Shown here: positions 55,544 to 59,528 of the stretch, in pieces
How the letters are laid out: every line of letters starts with the position of its first letter
Numbering within the stretch: the first letter of the stretch is position 1
Source: Candidatus Kaiserbacteria bacterium RIFCSPHIGHO2_01_FULL_53_31
Lineage (GTDB): Bacteria; Patescibacteriota; Minisyncoccia; Phycocordibacterales; Phycocordibacteraceae
Reading direction: 5' to 3'
NCBI GenBank assembly: GCA_001781095.1
Contig: MFKU01000014.1
Coordinates: forward strand, 1 to 59,528
DNA: 59,528 bases
Translations under genes and position numbers: made by a program
The notes under the pieces: generated by a model
Databases searched by the model: none
Seen by the model: the letters and a program-made list of their open reading frames with translations, nothing else
Told to the model about the DNA's origin: nothing

Positions 55544-55667
55544 GTCGCTGCCTTTATGAGGAAGGCGTTGAGGTTTCTCTACCTACGCGCCTGGCGCCCA
55601 CTGGCGCTCCTTTCAACCTTGCGTGGATCAAGCAGTGTCGTATGATACGCGGCTCGCGGGAGGGTGA

Positions 55668-55889
55668 TCGTGCCGAGCAATAAATCCGTCGCCGCCAGCG
55701 ATCGAACCTGATAACGGTGGCTCTGCAATAGGATACGCGGGCTCTCGCACAACCGCCATTAATTCTGGGTGCCCAGAGTATGAGGCAATTATAAGTATAT
55801 TTCAAGACCGAAATTACATGGATAAAATGGCTCAGCAGTTGCTGTTTATCAAAATGCTTCAACGGGCGGAGGAATCTCAGAATGTATGA
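55668..55889 (+). pseudogene. Possible truncated CDS remnant without a clear start
   Basis: Open frame ending PEYEAIISIFQDRNYMDKMAQQLLFIKMLQRAEESQNV*. Confidence 0.25.
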
Positions 55890-55954
55890 GGACGGGACGG
55901 AAATGAAGGGTCGAACCCGAGCATGAGGCTAATATAACCGGGGTTTTGAAATGA

Positions 55955-55980
55955 CAAACGCTCCCGAGCTGGAGCGTTTG
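55955..55980. terminator. Terminator-like hairpin
   Basis: CAAACGCTCC cgagct GGAGCGTTTG. Confidence 0.5.
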
Positions 55981-56100
55981 GATGGCATGTCTTTTTGGGC
56001 ACCATCTCAATCAAGCCGTGCTACAGAATAAGTGAGTGGTCATTTCTCAGATTAATTAGGCTCTACCTACTCAGACAACTTTTCCAAGAAGCCAGTCAAC

Positions 56101-56526
56101 TTATTGCGAGTAGATCTCCGAGGAAACAAGTACAATGTTATCCCAATGCTGTCTTGGCACATTATTCGTAATCACATCATTCAGTTCCTGTCTCTTGTTC
56201 CCCGGCACAATAACATAGAGTTTTGAAGGAAGTCCATTCTTGCTACGATTGGAGCACAGGCAATACTGAGTGATGGAGTGTTGTGTGCCGATATCACCTT
56301 CGCCTGTTTTTGCTTCACCTCGGGCGATACGCCCTGATGAAGTGTGCGTGCTGCAGATATCAGGTATTTTGTTCTCCCCATCTCCTATCGTGCCACTGTT
56401 TTCAATCACATCCGGCTTCTTATGACCCTCAATATCAATGGCGGTGATGGTATAACCGTCACGCTTCATGACTTGTGCGAGTTCAGCTATGAGGTCTACG
56501 TGCTTTTTACTTTCGGTCTTTTGCAT
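56101..56526 (-). CDS. Putative PD-(D/E)xK-like nuclease
   Basis: KIPDICSTHTSSGRIARGEAKTGEGDI resembles a D...ExK core. Confidence 0.45.
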   Translation of the reverse strand: MQKTESKKHVDLIAELAQVMKRDGYTITAIDIEGHKKPDVIENSGTIGDGENKIPDICSTHTSSGRIARGEAKTGEGDIGTQHSITQYCLCSNRSKNGLPSKLYVIVPGNKRQELNDVITNNVPRQHWDNIVLVSSEIYSQ

Positions 56527-56727
56527 AAATTGTTTATGCTACTAACTACTGATAGCATCATTAAGCTGGGAAAGGGATCGATCGCACCCTTCCCATTATG
56601 TCTGTAAATCACATTGATTCGCGCAGACAAACCCAGTGTAACTCTCTCGATGAGTCTGTAAAGAGTCTATTTACATTGAGGTGTGCATAACTTTTCTATT
56701 GACGGCAGAGGGCATTATAATGAGCGT

Positions 56728-57339
56728 ATGGAGATGCACGAGACTCAGAAAAAGCTCTTGAAATACCTCAAAAATGTAGAAGACTTGGAAGGGATAAGTC
56801 TCAGGCATATAGCACGGGAGGTGGGTATTAATAACGCCCAAACAGTTTCCCATCATTTGAAGCAGCTTGAAAAGCACGGCTATATTCGAAGGAATTTCAG
56901 TAATCCAGCCCTATTTGAGATTCTCAAAGACCCTGTAGAAGATGTTGTTTACTTAGATCTTCTTGGTTTTGCTCAATGTGGCAATGAAGCGGAATTCTTT
57001 TCTGACGGAAATCTCAAAGAAAAGATTGCCATATCAACTAAATTGTTTGGTATCCGAGATCCACAAGATGCTTTTTTAGTGAGAGCAAAAGGAGATTCGA
57101 TGTTACCAGATATTGTAGAGAGAGACTTGATCCTTTGCGATAAAAGAGACGACGTTGATAGCGGCAGCATTGCTCTTGTGATAGATGGAGATGAACCAAA
57201 ACTAAAGAGAGTTATTAAGAAGAGTAGAAATGAATACATTCTCAATTCTATTAATCGGAAATATGACGATAAGTCTGTGAAAAGAGGTCAGGACTTTAGA
57301 ATTCTTGGTGTCGGAAGAAGTGTAATAAGGGGTTTATAA
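56728..57339 (+). CDS. LexA-like S24 family transcriptional regulator
   Basis: HTH SLRHIAREVGINNAQTVSHHLKQLEKHGYI; VRAKGDSMLPD...PKLKRVIK Ser-Lys dyad arrangement. Confidence 0.88.
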   Translation: MEMHETQKKLLKYLKNVEDLEGISLRHIAREVGINNAQTVSHHLKQLEKHGYIRRNFSNPALFEILKDPVEDVVYLDLLGFAQCGNEAEFFSDGNLKEKIAISTKLFGIRDPQDAFLVRAKGDSMLPDIVERDLILCDKRDDVDSGSIALVIDGDEPKLKRVIKKSRNEYILNSINRKYDDKSVKRGQDFRILGVGRSVIRGL

Positions 57340-57346
57340 TACTCAT

Positions 57347-58216
57347 ATGGAAATAAACTCACCATTTCGATACCCGGGCGGAAAATTCTACGCCAGGAAA
57401 CTCATAATGGAGTTATTACCAATACACGATTTTTATATTGAGCCATTCGCAGGTGGTGGTTCGGTATTTTTTGCTAAAGAAAAGGTAAAGGAGAATTGGC
57501 TGAATGATATGGATACAGAACTAATTAACTGTCTCTCTGTAATTCAGAAAAGGCCGCAGGATCTTATAGCAGCTCTTGAGGGTGAGGCTGCCACAAAGGA
57601 GCGACATAAATACTTCAAAAATGAATACCAACCTCGGAATCAACTTGAAAGAGCAAAACGATGGTTTTATTTGAATCGAACCTCTTACTCGGGAATAATG
57701 ATGATGCAAAATTGTTTTTGGGGCTATGGAGATAAATATAGTATGCGTCCAGAAAACTGGCCCAGAAATATTCTTCGTACCTCAGAAAAATTAAAAGGAG
57801 TTAAATTAACGTCTCTGGATTTTGAAGATGTCATCGATCAGGCACCTGACGGCGCCTTTCTTTTCTTAGACCCACCCTACTTTAACGCAGACCAAGATAA
57901 GTTTTATACACATTCATTTGCAAAGGATGATCATTTCCGTCTCAGTGACGTATTGAGGAGACACGCGGATCGACTCACATACCTAATTACTTACGATAAT
58001 TCTCCAGAGGTCAGAGAAATCTACTCGTGGGCTAATCATATCCTTGAAAAAGAGTGGAACTATACGATCAGTCGAACGGACGACCAGAAAACAAAAATAA
58101 AACGTAAGGGATCGAGGTCTAAAGGAAGAGAGATATTTATTCTTAATTATGGACCCAGCTATCAACAGGCTCCTTTATTCGACGAAGCCATCCAGTACGC
58201 GTACAGCATTGCTTAG
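57347..58216 (+). CDS. DNA adenine methyltransferase (Dam/D12 class)
   Basis: FRYPGGKFYARKLI; YIEPFAGGGSVFF; FLFLDPPYF. Confidence 0.93.
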   Translation: MEINSPFRYPGGKFYARKLIMELLPIHDFYIEPFAGGGSVFFAKEKVKENWLNDMDTELINCLSVIQKRPQDLIAALEGEAATKERHKYFKNEYQPRNQLERAKRWFYLNRTSYSGIMMMQNCFWGYGDKYSMRPENWPRNILRTSEKLKGVKLTSLDFEDVIDQAPDGAFLFLDPPYFNADQDKFYTHSFAKDDHFRLSDVLRRHADRLTYLITYDNSPEVREIYSWANHILEKEWNYTISRTDDQKTKIKRKGSRSKGREIFILNYGPSYQQAPLFDEAIQYAYSIA

Positions 58217-59011
58217 ATAATGCCAGGGGGTTTGAGGTTCTAACGTTTCCGTAGTAAATGTGATAACCGGATAGTTTGGTATAAATCCGCAATTACGTTT
58301 TTTGGTGCATCGTCGACGTGTACATCGCACCCCGTTGTTGGCCACAGCAAGATCAGAGGCTTTGGCAATGTACATTTGACTGAAGGCAAAATCTTTTAAA
58401 GGCATCTCGGGTGAAATACCGTACTTGGCTCGCAGTGCCTCTAAAAACGCAATTCCATCTGAAGTGGGGGTCCAAGTGAAAAAACCAGTATTCGGATCGG
58501 TTTCGTAAAAAGCGTTACCTATGGACGTAATAACTACATCAAAATCTCCAGGTAAATATTGGTCGTTGTGCACTTTTAGTTGGGCCTCGGTCACATGAAA
58601 TCGTGGCGCCAATGCCTTGACCATCGCTTCACCAAGAGTGCGCGATCGCATGCACTTTACAGAAATCTCTGAAGAACCACTGGATTGATGCCGAAATCGA
58701 CCTTTCCCAGCAAGTTTACATTCAACATTTATTGCTCGTCCGGATGAAAGGTGGGTGATATTTACATCGATGTCATGCGCTCCTTGTTGAGCGTTCATCG
58801 GAGTTTTGCTCACTCTCCACGTGTGCTCATCCAGTATGCCTTGTAGAGCAAGCAGGACAGAAAATTCAAAGGCCTTCCCGCGTATCATAGGTACTACTTT
58901 TGGCTCATATAGGGTGTTCGCTAAGTATTCAATCGGAATATCGTATTCCTTGCAATATGCCTCAATCCTTCGTTGCCATTCTTCCATTGTGGCAAGCATC
59001 GCATTTCTCAC
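58175..59011 (-). CDS. Putative type II restriction endonuclease
   Basis: GAHDIDVNITHLSSGRAINVECKLAGKG (D...ExK core); convergent with the methylase. Confidence 0.65.
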   Translation of the reverse strand: MRNAMLATMEEWQRRIEAYCKEYDIPIEYLANTLYEPKVVPMIRGKAFEFSVLLALQGILDEHTWRVSKTPMNAQQGAHDIDVNITHLSSGRAINVECKLAGKGRFRHQSSGSSEISVKCMRSRTLGEAMVKALAPRFHVTEAQLKVHNDQYLPGDFDVVITSIGNAFYETDPNTGFFTWTPTSDGIAFLEALRAKYGISPEMPLKDFAFSQMYIAKASDLAVANNGVRCTRRRCTKKRNCGFIPNYPVITFTTETLEPQTPWHYLSNAVRVLDGFVE

Positions 59012-59194
59012 GATTATTTACAAACTCACAGTTGTGCGAGTAATCGATAGGTAAACCCTCATCAACACCGCTTATTCGCTTCCTGCTAACGAGTTTAAGT
59101 CGAATTGGTACATTTCCTCATTCGTGAGGTTTATTATCGTACGCAAAGGCATTATTATTTTTATGATTTATTGATTTTTATCAATCTTTATTCT

Positions 59195-59521
59195 ATGGCA
59201 AAAGGAGGATACCGTCCGGGAGCAGGGAGAAAGAAAGGATTCAATGCTATCAAAGCTGAACAAGCCAGAGCATATGTTATTGAACGAATAACGAAAGAAC
59301 TTGACTCTATCATCACAGCTCAGATAGAAGCTGCGAAGGGAATATATGTTGAGGAAGTGAACGAAAAAGGAGAACGGATCAGAGTATTCAAGAAAGAGCC
59401 GAATCTAAGAACAGGAGAATTCTTATTGAACCAAAACATAGGAAGATCGAAGGAAACGATAGAAACACACAAAATGCCGACAATAGACTGGGATGCTGTG
59501 AGAGCAGAATTTAGAGCTTGA
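59195..59521 (+). CDS. Phage-type small protein (possibly terminase small subunit-like)
   Basis: MAKGGYRPGAGRKKGFNAIKAEQARAYVIERI N-terminus common in phage genes. Confidence 0.45.
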   Translation: MAKGGYRPGAGRKKGFNAIKAEQARAYVIERITKELDSIITAQIEAAKGIYVEEVNEKGERIRVFKKEPNLRTGEFLLNQNIGRSKETIETHKMPTIDWDAVRAEFRA

Positions 59522-59528
59522 AAGATGT

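Noticed and set aside
1-59528. CRISPR array or cas genes
   Set aside because: No regularly spaced direct repeats of CRISPR type and no Cas-like ORFs were seen
1-59528. rRNA genes, tmRNA, RNase P RNA or SRP RNA
   Set aside because: Scanned for hallmark motifs by eye and found none; a covariance-model search would be needed to exclude divergent versions

Overview
The window reads as a chromosomal segment of a reduced-genome CPR/Patescibacteria (Parcubacteria-like) bacterium. This placement is inferred from gene content and protein style, not from a database search. Housekeeping blocks include ruvA/ruvB/yebC/ruvC, polA, holA-like, tsaE, a dnaN-dnaA-rpmH-rnpA-yidC block, recJ, pgk-tpiA, hupB-like, rny, clpP, hppA and nusA. 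There are type IV pilus genes (two PilB/GspE-type ATPases, pilC, prepilins) and a VirB4/PrgI-type secretion-like cluster. Six tRNA genes are recognisable. The strongest accessory system is a complete-looking diversity-generating retroelement (DGR) at about 33.06-35.82 kb. It has a target gene whose 3' variable repeat differs from a 127-nt template repeat at 8 positions, all adenines in the template, plus an Avd-like four-helix-bundle gene and a YADD reverse transcriptase. A 10-G homopolymer lies between the divergent avd and RT genes; changing it to 11 (or 8) G would extend both N-termini in frame, suggesting either phase variation or an assembly indel. A second theme is several families of palindromic elements, some in frame inside conserved genes (comEC, HIT, possibly recJ), some next to tRNA genes. 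One family has a conserved core but locus-specific, perfectly complementary arms. The right end carries an S24 regulator, a Dam-type methylase, a putative restriction endonuclease, and a low-coding stretch with a candidate small RNA.
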